Source: Pempheris klunzingeri
Lineage: Eukaryota > Chordata > Actinopteri > Acropomatiformes > Pempheridae
NCBI RefSeq assembly: GCF_042242105.1
Contig: NC_092026.1
Coordinates: forward strand, 18,392,691-18,456,690
Direction of reading: 5' to 3'
Length of the DNA: 64,000 bases
A program made the position numbers and the translations under genes. Under the pieces are notes generated by a model. It saw only the letters and a list, made by a program, of their open reading frames with translations. It made no database searches and was not told the origin of the DNA. Positions 1 to 12,225 of this stretch are shown here, piece by piece (positions within the stretch are counted from its first letter, which is position 1; the number at the start of each line of letters is the position of its first letter).

Positions 1-623
1 ATCCACTGGGTTAGCTTGCTAAATTTAGCTAAAAAGCAATGAACTTTTTGTATATATAGGACAAACTGGAATTTTGATGTGATCATGGCACTAAATGAAG
101 AGTCAGGACATGACCAAAATAAGGTTTGAATATTTGTAGCAAATTACATGGCAGCTCATCCGACACTTGTGACGTTTCAGTCAAAACCACAAATGATAAC
201 CTCATGGTGGCCCAACAGGAAAAGTCAGTAGAATTCATCCTCTGGAGATCATGAATACTTGTCTCATTATTTAACAAACAGACACAAAATGTGGTACATG
301 TCACATGATAAGTGAAAATATTTGACTGGTGGTGACCCAATACGAACATTTAGGAAATTACCAAAGTCATCAACAAGGATTCATTCTCTCGAGACGAAGA
401 GTCTTTGTACAACATTTAACAGTAATCAACCTTATAGTTTTTGATATAATTCAGTTTGAACTCAAGTGGTGGACCAACGAACAGACTTACATTGGCCCTT
501 TCAGATGCATGAGCATGCGGTCGCCAGGTGTAAAGCTGAAATCTATATATTTTGGAAATTAACATATGCACATCCTGTCTTACACGCATGCCAAAGAGAA
601 ACATCTCCTCATTCTCAGATACT

Positions 624-691
624 CACTGTGAGCAGGATTTGAATCCCCAGTGGATTTTAAGTCCAACGCTTTAACCTCTCGCCATCACAGC
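624..691 (-). pseudogene. tRNA-Ser-like relic with deleted variable/T-arm segment
   Basis: On the minus strand the acceptor arms GCTGTGA (691-685) and TCACAGT (631-625) still pair around a D-arm like that of tRNA-Ser and an anticodon stem TTGGA/TCCA(C). The body resembles vertebrate tRNA-Ser(CGA) as I remember it. Two defects make it a relic. The anticodon loop reads CTTAAAA, giving TAA instead of a serine anticodon. About 14 nt covering most of the variable arm and the 5' T-stem are missing, so only ATTCAAATCC of the T-loop side remains. It could also be the head of a tRNA-derived SINE, but no SINE body is evident next to it. Confidence 0.7.
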
Positions 692-830
692 TACAAATCA
701 TGATTTGCCTTCCTCCATCATGTCTCAAGAGAGCAAACATATGCAGCAGTGACAAAAGTTACTCCACAGTTAAATGGACACTTTTATCTTATGTTCTCTT
801 CCAGAACCACTGCTGAGCAGGGAGGACAAT

Positions 831-856
831 TTGTGTGTGCGTGTGTGTGTGTGTGT
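831..856. repeat. (GT)n microsatellite
   Basis: This is an almost pure GT dinucleotide run with one interruption near its start. Confidence 0.85.
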
Positions 857-3800
857 TGGTGAAGGACACTTTGTTAAGACAGATGGCTGATAAAAATGAA
901 TCTCAGAACTTCCAGTTCCAGAACAGCCTCTAATGTTGCCTTTTGCAAAATACCAAGAATGTAACTAAGATCTGTTCTTTGTGCAGTAATTGTTACATGT
1001 TTCTAAGGAAGCATAACACAAAATATGATTATAACGTGCAAGGACTTCATTCAGAATTCAGGATTCAGAAATGGAAACCTAACCACCCTTAACCATAGAG
1101 GTGGGAGATCAGAAAACAATCGTATGAGTCATTTTTGTAATGGCGCTTTGTAGCACCTCTGGGAGGTAATCACAATATATGTTGTCTTGCTGAGAGGCAA
1201 GTTGGATCAGAGAACTCCAAACACTAATCATTCCGAAGTTTAGTTTCTGACACCTTACCAAGAATTGACAACTGAGATACAGCTGATATTGATCTTCCCA
1301 TAAAACTGTCAGAGTGAAAATAAGCACATTTCCCAAAATGTTAGAATGTTCCTTTAAGGTATAATAATGGGACTTGTTTATGTGTGTCTCTTAGTTCGAC
1401 TGTTTTCCCTGAGGGAGGTTATTTTACTTCACAGATGTTGCTGGAGCAGCTTGTGCCACATCAGACATCTGGTTTGGCCTATGTTCAGTGTTGATAAATT
1501 ACAGTTGTAATAAAGGATCATCTTTATTATTGTGCCACTTTCACTTCAGGATCATTTCACTGAACTAAAAATAAGGATTAGATGAAATCCTGGCATGGAG
1601 CTATGGATTCAACGTGGTCCACATCAAGAAACTCTTTGTAGAGGTATTTATTCTATACGCATACTTATATTACTTTTCATCACACTGAGTGTCGAAAAGT
1701 ACAACATTATATCAACAGATGAGTCACATTTCAGTCCTAATTCTCAAACAGTCGTCTTCAAAACAAAAGTTTTCGCTGATCCATATCACGTATCGTCATT
1801 GAACTCCCTCAGAAGCCGATTACAGATTGGAAAATTGTTCATTACTGCAAAAATGGCTTTCCCTACATCTGTTTTACAGCTGAGCTCGGCCCTCTGCAGC
1901 CACTGAGCTCCCTCTTTCATAGTTTGTCACTGGAAAATTCATAAATTAATATCTTTGCAGCAGAGATCGAGTTTGTTCTGTTTAGCAGAAAGCCGTCCGG
2001 CTGGTTAGCTGAATCCCTCGGAGGTGAAATGTCTCTGGAAATTCAGTCCATGTCAAACCTGAGCCTTGGAATTCTGGGAAATGCATTTAGCACTACTCCC
2101 ACAGTAACAGAGTGAATTTCAGAGTATTAGAGTCCATCCCTGCAGTCAGTCACCAACTCCCTTCTGTGCATGGGAGACCGTTATTTCCCCCCATAATTAC
2201 ATTAAGCACAGAATCTCCCAGAATATTACCTCAAATGGAGAGGAATGTGCAGCATTCTCGCCCGGCCACCCCTGCATTGTCTATACTTCTGAACGCCGTG
2301 TTTGTTTTCGATTGTATTTTCTCTAAACCAAAAACAGTGGAGCTTCTCAAGAAAGAGGGGGAATGGTCACAGCAGGCTGTGGGATCTCTGCTGCTGCAGA
2401 TACAGATGTTTATCCGATCAACTAAACACAGATATAAGGTTTCATGGAAGGAAGAGGGAGGAAGACACGTCGCCAGCAGTGAGGTGAACTGCACAGCAGA
2501 GTTGTTCATGAGCTGTAAGCTTTTTGAAACATTTCATTCAAAAATAAGACATCCAATTTCTTAAAATGCAAATGAGCCATCATAATAACTTGCGCTCATC
2601 ATGTGGTTAAACCTCATGTGTTTTTTAAATATTGACAGCAGAATTACAATTATATAACATCCTGCGAAAAAAAAAAAGCATGCACGTGCAGTGATTTAGT
2701 GGTCAATAAAAAAGTAAGTAAACTTTGACCTCAGGAAATGTAGCATTTACCAAGAAAGGCATGATCTCAGTTGTAAGAAATGTTTCAATTACACAGAAGT
2801 GTGTGGAAATACTTCATAATGTACCTTACATTAAGGAATTTTTCTTTATATACAATATCTGTGGAGACAAATCCCATGTTAATACCAGGAGTGTCTGAAA
2901 GTGGAGTCGCACTAGGTTTTGTTCTCCATTCATTTCTATGTCGAACAGGGTGAGACATATTTGCTAAAGTTAGCTGCTACACACTAAGAGCGGCATTATC
3001 TGAAACATCTGTGCTTGGTTGTCTTGTGTATGATAACCACAAAAGCAAATGAGAACTTATTTTTGAGTACAACCAATTTGCTTCTATTTGGGAAATGACT
3101 GCATCTGCTGATTTGTGATACACCAGTTAAACAAGGTGCAGCATGGTGACTCATTAGATCACCATCTGGCAACATTCTTGTGAATGTGCAGCATCATTGT
3201 AAAGTGAGAAATGCTGTGTGACTAAAAAACTAAGAGTTAGACAGAGTTTGTCGAAAAGGAAAGCATTTAATTAAGCAGAGGTGGAAAGGAGAATTGGGAT
3301 ATGATTCAGTGGTATGATAATACAGAGAATTAACAGCACAACACCTGCATAGTGATTTAAAAAACTTTCGTCTCTGTTTTACAAAGTGACTGACCTCAAA
3401 AGTGAAGGATAACCACTGACCTAGTTCCAAGCCGACATAATTGTAACACTCTTACAGCTGTTACATACAAACTTTACACTCTATATTTTTATGTAACTTC
3501 AGTTGATGATTATAGAAAAGTAAGATGTGGTATTTTGGAATTGCACGCTCATGGCACGCAGACACAAGCATCTGTCTGAGACTTAATCCATATTTGCACA
3601 GAGAGCGTTTTTCACATGTCACTCCCATATAATTACACTGCTAAGTGTTTCAGAGGGAGACGGGGGAAGAGATCTGGGTGGTCTCCTGACTTCCTCACTC
3701 CCTGCAGCACATCGACCGGAGACCTGTGATTCAGAGTCATTAGCATTCCACCACACCAAACTACCAGGATGTGAGAGATGAGCAGCCACAACGTCTCCGT

Positions 3801-5633
3801 GTCTGACCCCCAGATTCAATTGCTGGATTATAACACGTTTCATTCTCGACAGTTTAACTCAGGGCAGATTGGATTGTTTACTTTTTAATCCATCTTTTAA
3901 TATCATGTCCTTTGGCCCGAGTGAAATATTCTTTGGAAGGTTTTGTGCTGAAAATGCTTGCGCTACTGCACAATTCCTCAATTTTCTCTTCTCCAGTGCT
4001 CCTATAGTTGTAAAGAAATTAATAATAATCAAATTGCAGAAATCTCAGGTCACTATATGTTCCGTTGGTTTAGTGATCTCAGCTGCAAACAATGTCAACA
4101 CAACTTTATAGGTTCAAATCCAAATTGCATACACATAGAAACCTACAGAAATGCATGCACCCAGCTGTCCTCACCAGAAAACAGCAACATTATGGTAACC
4201 AAATATGTAAAGTTTGTGTTTCCCTGACAAGTTATTTTTTGTAGGCATGCAAGTAATTATCATTCTGTCTCAGTGGGCTAAGTAGCCTGACACTGTTAGC
4301 ACCACAGAACTTTTTAGAGAGGAAGTCAGGAGGATTAAAAAGCCTCTGACTTTGACGCTACAATAATCAGTAGAAGGCTGAATGAATTGTGCACATAAAA
4401 TATGGTGTTTAGGAACAGTATTTATAGGCTGCATAGTATGGTTTACGAGTTCATAAGTAATCAGACATTAGGATTTCAGAGCAATCGGGCCAAATAACGC
4501 ATCAATTTGCTTACATCCTGTCAGGTGTGTGTTATGTTAATAATGGACTGAGAAGTGGAAGTTTCCCTACTTTTTCACCTACCAGGATGGATCACAGTTC
4601 AGGTGATGAGAATACAATGTCAGTTTCTTCCTGCTGCGCAGGCAGACATCCACTAGTGGTGTTCTGAAAGAGGTTACAGCACTCCAGCAGAGACACAGAC
4701 ATCCTCCTCGTGACCTCCCCCCAGCTGCTGGTCAACAGGTGCTCACTGTTAAATAAAAATATGAGAAAACAATTTCAGCCCTGCAGAATATATGCCAAAT
4801 AAATACTTCCATGAATGATAGTTCTGCATGTCAGGTCATTGTCAGGACAATTATTCCCTTGTTGAGTTCATCTAGTAAGAGAAGCCAAGTCTAGTCACAC
4901 AAAATTAATGTTTGCCTCATGCAAATCTTTCTACCTCAGCTCATTTTTCCTGTTATGGCACTTATCTGTCATCCATGATCATTTATGGCTTGGTGCTTGC
5001 ACTGCTTCCTTGGACTATTTTGCTTCATGTCCAGTGAGTGATCTGGGGATTTAAGTTCTGTGTCACTCATTATTAAGTTGCTCTGAAAAACAGTTTCAAC
5101 TTAATTCCTCACATGTAGTGCAAAATGTAGGCCTGGCTACCCAGCTAGCTGTCTGCCCAGATGCTTTAGCCTGGAGCCATATTGACTCCTGCCTGACTAG
5201 CGGTCAGCATGGCCGCAGGCACTTTCCACACCAGCTCATGCCTGAGCCTGCACAGAGACACCAGTCTACGAAGTCAGGCTCACTTCTGATTGGACGATAC
5301 CAGGGCCAAAAACTCAGATGAGGCCCCCAGGGACCCATAAGTCTGTGTTGTAGTATCTCACTCACACTCTCAATAACCCTATCTGCTGCTGTCTCTGAAT
5401 ACTGATTTCATATTGACTGATTCAAATCCACACCTGCAGCCACTGATGACGGTTTTTGTTCAGCTATATAACAATGTACATGTAATATACAAAAATACTG
5501 ATTTATTTTTTACCAGTATAATATACGGTATGTGATATATAAATAAATTATTCACTTCATTTAAATGCATTGCTGTAATGTTCTGTGTAAGATAGATGCT
5601 TGCCAACTTGAGTGCATTAGCTTGATTTGCCTA

Positions 5634-5721
5634 TGTGACACACCACCTCCATAGCAGCTACCTGAAGATTTCAGCAGTGTGCTTCTGCGGTGCTCCACTC
5701 GACCAGCGGAGCCATCTTTCT
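5634..5721 (-). pseudogene. Decayed tRNA-Tyr copy 1
   Basis: The forward strand aligns without gaps to the intact tRNA-Tyr gene at 6908-6995 at an offset of 1274. At 5690-5716, 21 of 27 bases match the D-arm and anticodon-stem side of the gene, and the 3'-half segment around 5654-5680 also matches colinearly through the intron. The T-arm and acceptor are degraded, so it cannot be a working tRNA. Confidence 0.65.
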
Positions 5722-5903
5722 GGTTAGACAGTAACTGATGTGGAAATGATCTTTGGATTGAGATGCCAGCCGATTGTTTGTTCTGCCTGTTAGAAGTGCC
5801 GCATTTGTAACAGGCAAGCTGTAAAACAAATGATTATCAATAAATTAATTATTAAACTATAATTAAACAAGACCTGCACCCAGTATAAGCCAGTGATATT
5901 AGC

Positions 5904-5991
5904 CTGCCAGTGTACACACTGCATACATATATACACTGCATACACAGAAACATGAACAATCCTACTTTACTACCAGCTGAGCTATTGACGC
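5904..5991 (-). pseudogene. Decayed tRNA-Tyr copy 2 (mostly 5' half)
   Basis: Positions 5971-5988 match 16 of 18 bases of the 5' part of the tRNA-Tyr gene (intact equivalent 6975-6992). The match continues leftward into the anticodon arm with one indel. The 3' half is not recognisable. Outer limits are inferred from the intact gene. Confidence 0.55.
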
Positions 5992-6233
5992 TATTAACTC
6001 AGAAGTTTACTGTCCTTTGAAAAGATTTATATTTGCTGTTTGCTGTTCTTGTATTTGTTGTCAAATACAGAGTGAAACCAGTATGTATGTGCTAGCCTGA
6101 TATCAGTCAGAATGATCCACCTGCAATGTTTGGGTGAGAATCTCATGTGCATTTATGGGCAGATAGATTACTCCTATAATAATGATGCAATGCCTCACTG
6201 GCAGTCTGGAAATGCTGTTGCAAATGCAAAACA

Positions 6234-6322
6234 ATCTCTAAAGTTAACTCAAACCAGCTCCCTGAAGATTTCTGCATTTCTTTTGTTCCGTCCTCCGTGC
6301 TACCAGGTAAGCTATCAACAAG
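6234..6322 (-). pseudogene. Decayed tRNA-Tyr copy 3
   Basis: It aligns without gaps to the intact gene at an offset of 674. At 6290-6316, 22 of 27 bases match, and the segment starting with AACCAGC near 6253 keeps exactly the intact spacing across the 15-nt intron. The acceptor stem and T-arm are eroded. The copy therefore derives from an intron-bearing tRNA-Tyr gene, not from a processed tRNA. Confidence 0.65.
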
Positions 6323-6897
6323 GCTTGCTTGAGTTGTTCAATATGTACACTACAAGTCAATAATCACCCTGCGCTGAGAGAAAATGCACCTGCCTCAGAT
6401 GGGGTCTGGGTAAAGTTAGGCAAGTGCTGGTCCTGCAGTCATGGGGGGGCAGTTTAACTTCAAGATTTTCCCCCTTTAAAGCTGAGTTGAGAAAAGAGAT
6501 GTCCAGGGAATGTTAACTGGCTTTTCAGGAAAGATACAAGACGACCTTGAGAATAATAACATTTACACACCAGCTTATCTTTCTGATAAAGTTTGTCTTT
6601 CTCACATCAAGCCATTTCCCAGTAACCGATTAAGTAATGTAATACATTTTATTGTCAAGGATGACGGTGTCAGTAAATATGAATTGGTCACAAAACATGT
6701 TCAACAAGCGTCTTACAGTCAAGAGTCATTCACTTATCGTAAGTTCTCTACGCGTATATGGTCAACTTGTGCCAATTATTGTATAGTCTATGTATTTTTA
6801 GTTAGACAATGACTGACATGGAAAAAGTCCATAGGTATAGATGGCAGTGAATATATTGCTTTATCAAAGGTACTGCACCCATTACAGCCACAATCAC

Positions 6898-6901
6898 AAA
6901 A
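6898..6901 (-). terminator. Pol III T-run terminator of tRNA-Tyr
   Basis: Four T residues on the minus strand start 7 nt after the last base of the tRNA-Tyr gene. This is the minimum length for RNA polymerase III termination in vertebrates. Confidence 0.6.
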
Positions 6902-6907
6902 CCTTCC

Positions 6908-6995
6908 TCCTTCGAGCCGGATTTGAACCAGCGACCTAAGGATGTCAGCCGCTCTACCCTACAGTCCTCCGCTCTACCAACTGAGCTATCGAAGG
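6908..6995 (-). tRNA. tRNA-Tyr (anticodon GTA) with 15-nt intron
   Basis: The minus strand starts CCTTCGATAGCTCAGTTGG (acceptor plus A box) and ends with the T-loop GGTTCAAATCC (B box) and TCGAAGGA. The anticodon stem GAGGA/TCCTT encloses the loop C-T-GTA-G-A, with the anticodon at 6960-6962. A 15-nt intron (6944-6958) sits between loop positions 37 and 38, the canonical place for tRNA introns and usual in eukaryotic tRNA-Tyr. The mature tRNA would be 73 nt before CCA addition. On the transcribed strand a TTTT run (6898-6901) lies just past the 3' end and can act as the Pol III terminator. All stems are intact, so the gene looks functional. Three decayed copies lie on the same strand within 1.3 kb. 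Confidence 0.95.
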
Positions 6996-9740
6996 AATAC
7001 ACTCTCTCTGCCCACAAGATATAGAATAAAGCTATTACATTTGCACCTAATATAGACCAATGATATCAGCCTGCCAGTGTAGGTCTGGTTTTTATTTGAC
7101 AGAGTCAAAGCTGAAGTCATAATCAGTATAGCTTTTGCCACTTGGCTCTGGAATAAAACACCACAAAACAGTTTTTACTTTGAGAATATTAAAATGCAGA
7201 ACAGTTATCTCATGCTGCTTCTTATGTCATTTAAATGTACACTTTTGGTAAAAGTACTGGCTCGGTCTTTTGTCCTACAGTCAAGTCCTTTGCCCTCTGT
7301 TCCTGCATGCTTGTGCAAAGCCAACTTGTCTTGACTTGACTTACCCTCTGAATGAATCGTGGCCCAGCTGTTGACTAATAGTCCACATTCACCACTAAAA
7401 AAACACCATGTCACCACTCCTTGTGTCCGGAGTGTGGGTGGTGGGAGCAGGGAGGGGTTGAGCTGAGTAAATGGGATGGGGGGTTGGGGGCAAAGCAGCA
7501 GTTGTAGCATTGCATTGTTTGACTGACAGTGGGACAGCGAGGGGGAACGGGTGGTCCTGGCCCAGAGACAATACAAGAGAACATGCTGCCTCTCAGCTAA
7601 GCCCCCTTTGTGCTGCAGGGTGGGAACCCCCTCACAAATAGCCATCACTAGCATGATGCATGCCTTTATCATGACTTGGGAATCTGCTCGCTGGAAACAT
7701 GGCATGGTCTGAGATGTCAAATTGTTGTGCACTGTCAGAAGTCCAAATAGGCCGTTTTATACGATTAGTTCAGGAGGATGTTGAAAAGTCCGGCGGTGTT
7801 GCAGAGCACACTGGGGTTTGGCTGCAAATGTAAAGTAGTACACTCCAAAACAATCCCCCATTATAAAATCTACAGATGTTTGCTGAAATAAAAAAAAAAG
7901 TTTTTTTTTATAAAGAAGCAAAGAAATCATTATGCTGCTGAATCATTATCTTATAGTGAAAAAAAGACTTGCTACAATGAAACTTCAGAAAATAAAGATT
8001 AATGTGCTTTACTAGTTCTTATTAACCTTTATTGAAATGAAAATACATTTGCAATCAAATTTGCATCATCCTGAAACAAGACATTGTGTCTTTTATTGAT
8101 TGCCAATTTAAAAAAAATCTACTCATTGTTGTACAAAAACGGCTTTAAAAAAGTTGTACAGATTGAAGTAGACCTACATTCATCCACATTTTGTTAACTT
8201 CTCTTAACTGGCATAATCATGCGAAACTGATCATTGCATGGAAAATATGTGGAGAACATAGTACACAGAATAAAGAATATCCTGAACATGGGGCAAATAA
8301 TGGAATGATTTAATAAAGACAGCTGTTGGTATCATTACATAAGAGCACAGATGTTGAAAAACTAACTTAAAGGTTTTCTTGGACAAACAGTTCATTATCC
8401 TAAATGTTGTGCAATAAACCCTCACTATCATTTACTTCACATCATTTTACTTGTAGACTGTGTCTCTTTCTGTTCGAATGGTTAGAGCAGGATTGTTATA
8501 GCTTTGTCGTAAAGTCTCCAATAAACAAACCGCTCATCTGTTTTTTTGTTAACCTCACCTAAATAGACTAACAAGGTGAAACTCAATCCTGGCTTTAGGA
8601 GGAACACACCTCCTGAAGTGGAGGCTGTTTATTCAGAAGCTTAAGATTGTATTCAGTGAGGATCTGCGAGGAGGGGGAAAAACACGTCAGAGTATCTGCT
8701 TACATTCGGCCCAATTAACAATACAATGGTGCAGGGATTTGCAAAGAATCAAGCCTGCCTATTTGTCAGCATACATCTGTTAATTATGTGTGTAAATTAG
8801 GTCCCAAACAATAATTATCACCTACAATTAGGTCAGGTGAAGAGGAGAGGGAACTGTCATTAATTGTGTTTAGAATGCTGACAACACCAATTAGCCGCTA
8901 GATTTGTCCTTGCTGTCGCCCCAAAGACTGCTCTCCCTGTTGTGGAGATGAAACTCATTACGCTTCCTCCAATACACAGAGCGCCAGTCATACTGGTTGG
9001 GCTAGTCCGTCATTCAGCTCCAGCACACAGAAACACACAGAGTTGTAATGTAATCTGGCATGAGGTCATGAAATTTGTGGGCAAATCGTTCTCAGTGTGG
9101 AAAGTGATACATCGGGACTGGCACTGATAGCGAGCCTGGGAGGAAACAGAATGTGCAGATGATCGCTGAGAGTGCAAATGCAGTAGCATTTGGAAGGTCA
9201 GTGTGTGCTCTTCTGTAGCCAGATGTCCTGCTGAAGCGTCCTTGAGCAACTCAGGAACTTTTTGGCTGCTCGGTACGTAACACAACAACGCACATGAATC
9301 TGAACAACAACATCAACAAGTGCAGATTGAAATCCGAAGCACAAGGGATTAGGGGCACTTCATTCAAAGCACCCCGTGTGTTTAGGTGCTAATAAACTTG
9401 CACACCTTGACAACAAATAAGAGCGTGCAGACTTGTCCTGATTCATCCTGCTCAGGAATGGGAGTGCCAGTAAAATACCCAAAGTGTAACAGAACGTAAA
9501 GCAGGCTGAGCACAAGATGACTTTAAAGTGAGAACACATACATTTTAGAAAGAATGAATAGCACATCCTTTCTTCTTACAAATTAAAAGTCCAATCATTG
9601 AGCAGTGAAATGCACCCTTGCTAAGCTCAATACTTTGAGGAACTTTACCACTACAGCCTTATTTGGTCTGGTATGACCAGTAGTTTCCAATAGCTAATGT
9701 TAGCCAATATTAGCATACATACAAAACATTTATATTGTCT

Positions 9741-9990
9741 TGGTCTGTTTCGGTCTCCAAGACCAATTCCTGAGACAAAAATGTGAGCCTGTAGCTGCTG
9801 AATGCTCCACTACGTTCCCCAGCTCGTCTGTAACTTTGTCTGTCTGCCGTTTGGTGTTGGGCAGCTGGTGTCCAGTGGGAATGTGAGAGCATTCTCTCTG
9901 GAAACATCTGCCCACAGCCGATGGACACAAGGTTGATGTGGTTGGTGGGAGTGAACTAAAACAGTAAAGTCGCAGGTTAGCTAAAACCCT
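9741..9990 (+). repeat. Degraded dispersed repeat, family A
   Basis: This stretch is similar along its length to 38617-38885. Shared phrases include a 'ctcctga...aaaatat' block, 'gctgaatgctccactacgttc' versus 'gctaaatgctccaatatgttc', and a 'gtgggagtgaac' tail. Two partial copies lie at 25160-25245 (inverted) and 42735-42830. The wording is common in teleost genomes. I cannot assign a class, and no target duplications or ends were found. Confidence 0.55.
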
Positions 9991-12173
9991 TTTCAAATTA
10001 CACATATACATACATAGCGGATATAAAAATATTGATAGACTGACTTCTCCATGTTAAGCTATGTAGCTTTCATTATTTTCTGCTCTGCTTGACTGACGCT
10101 GGAATGCCCTGCTGAAGGACACTCCGAAGGAGGAGACAGTGTTTCCTGTTGACTTTCCACACCCAGATTTTCCCAGCAAGTCTGCAGGTTTGAACTTGTG
10201 ACTTTAACCTGTAACCTTTATCTTTATGGATGTCGGAGTCGTTATTAATTGCTTCGCTTCCCAGGCACAGGTGGCTTAATGTGTTGCCTTCACAGTATGA
10301 AACTTTCTTTGACACACTCATCAGTTAAAGCAAAGGGCCTCAGATGAATCATAATTTTAAAAACTGCCTGTAATTTTCCTTATTGCATCAAACTGTGAGT
10401 CAGTTTTGTATTGTTTTTGAATGAAATGCCTCTGTAATAGAACCATGCCTTCTTATTATATTCTCTAGATCACTAGCCAGCAGAGACAATGCTTTTGTAT
10501 CACAAAAAGTTTCCATAGCTTCCAAAACACCAAGTGAATATTTTTATGTCAAAAAAACCAAATATTACATACAATTATTGTTTATCTAAATGTGAAGCAT
10601 GTGTTAAATACCATCATTCAAATGCTGTTGAAACCACAGTCTCCTAAACGTCTAAATCTCATTCACGTAAAAAAAAAACAGCCCTGTTTTGACCTTGACA
10701 TCTTAACATCTTTTGACCTGCAAAGCACTAAATCAAGGCTTACTGTGTTGGTGATGTTTCTAGATAATCTATCCAGAAGATGAGCTGCAAATTCAGTTTG
10801 CATATGCTGAATGTGAGAGAGATTACTTGTTGTATGACCTTCAGTTTTTCTGCAGTGGAGGAACCACCCAGTACAAGCTTTCTCTTCTGTCTAGGACTTC
10901 TGTGGCTCTCGACCAGCTTTCAGTTAACATGTGAATGTTTGAAGGGTTTTTTTTAAGCGTGACAGCTATGATGTTGTACTAACAAAGCACCAGCAAAAAC
11001 AAAAGCAAAAAGGCAAGAATTTATGGCGATGTTTACGGTTTGGTTGAATGTTAAAAACAATGAACTGTAGATGGTTCAACATTTGGTTTAATATCCAAAG
11101 AGCTCAGAACAATGCAACAGAGAATCCATTCTTCAATAAGGAAAAATCCATACAATTACATGTATAATACCTACAGGCATATCAGTTATTAGGCTACACT
11201 AAAACACCCCAAAAATAATTAAAACAATGGGGTAAAATGGATATCACTCCATTTTACAGATGCAGCTAATTCAACAAATTAACAAATGAGCCAAAATACA
11301 GCACAATACTGTGAACAGAGTTAATTTTCATTAAATGATAACGCATTCCAGCCAATTCAGGTTTTTTTTTTTATTTGCGTATTCATAAATTCCGGGCACG
11401 GGCACATGAACCTCAACCTTTGTTAATATGAATATATTGTGAGACATTTGCATAATCCACTTCATAATCCACTGCAGCACTCGGCAGTAACAAAGATAAG
11501 GAGGGGTAGCCACTGTTTCTCCTGGGAACGCTACACAGATAAACGGAGGAAAAGAGACCCACTTTCTGCTCCTATTATGAGATAAAAAAAAAAGAGGAAG
11601 GGCTTTGCAAAGTTTTCACTTTCTAATGCATTTCCCTTTTAGAGACAGATGGTGGAGGAATATCATTATTTGTATGTTTTTTTTTTTTTTATTTCACAGA
11701 CACTGAAATTTACTGAATTTCCTCAGAGAACAGGTGCATGGGTTATTTATGTATCCGCCACAGACGCAGCATGCTGATTTTATTAGCCTGCTGCTGTTTC
11801 CCTGACACTGAAATATGTTTCGTGCAAAAATGTTTTTCACACAAAAATTGAAAAACTCCGATGTGCAGCGGGAAGAATCACAGGGCAACAAATGAGCAAA
11901 CAGAAAGCAAACTCCTGTCTCGTCCTCAGCATCCCTAATGAGAACCCGTTTAGCTTCAACAAGGATGGAAAAGTGTGTGTGTGTGTGTGTGCCTGCACCT
12001 GTGCGTGTGCGCATGACTTTGTGAGTGCATCAATGTGTGTGTGCCATGACTGAGGCAGTGAAAGGCTCTTAAGTCCCCCAATCTTTCCAAATTGGCCTCT
12101 GGGATGACGCCACCACACAACTACATCCATTCCCGCTGTGCTGCATGAATTCCTGGTGGGTGTGTGTGTCTCC

Positions 12174-12176
<3 letters not shown>

Positions 12177-12224
<48 letters not shown>
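12177..12224. repeat. (TG)24 microsatellite
   Basis: A pure TG run of about 48 bp lies within a region of further GT-rich imperfect runs (11974-12040). Confidence 0.9.

Positions 12225-12225
<1 letters not shown>

Larger units (their letters stand above)
1..5633. other. Intergenic, no protein gene recognised
   Basis: Open reading frames here are short, overlap on both strands and show no family I recognise. The stretch holds a tRNA-Ser-like relic at 624-691 and a GT microsatellite near 831-856. Around 2900-2980 there is a phrase ('ccattcatttctatg') of the kind common in teleost dispersed repeats. Nothing else can be supported. Confidence 0.6.

Noticed and set aside
2112-2564. 150-codon open frame on the plus strand
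   Set aside because: No family match and an overlapping open frame on the other strand. A length of 150 codons is expected by chance somewhere in 64 kb.
7205-7732. 175-codon open frame on the minus strand
   Set aside because: There is no recognisable domain, low-complexity Pro/Leu/Ser content, no splice or promoter context, and the codon pattern is that of random GC-richer DNA.
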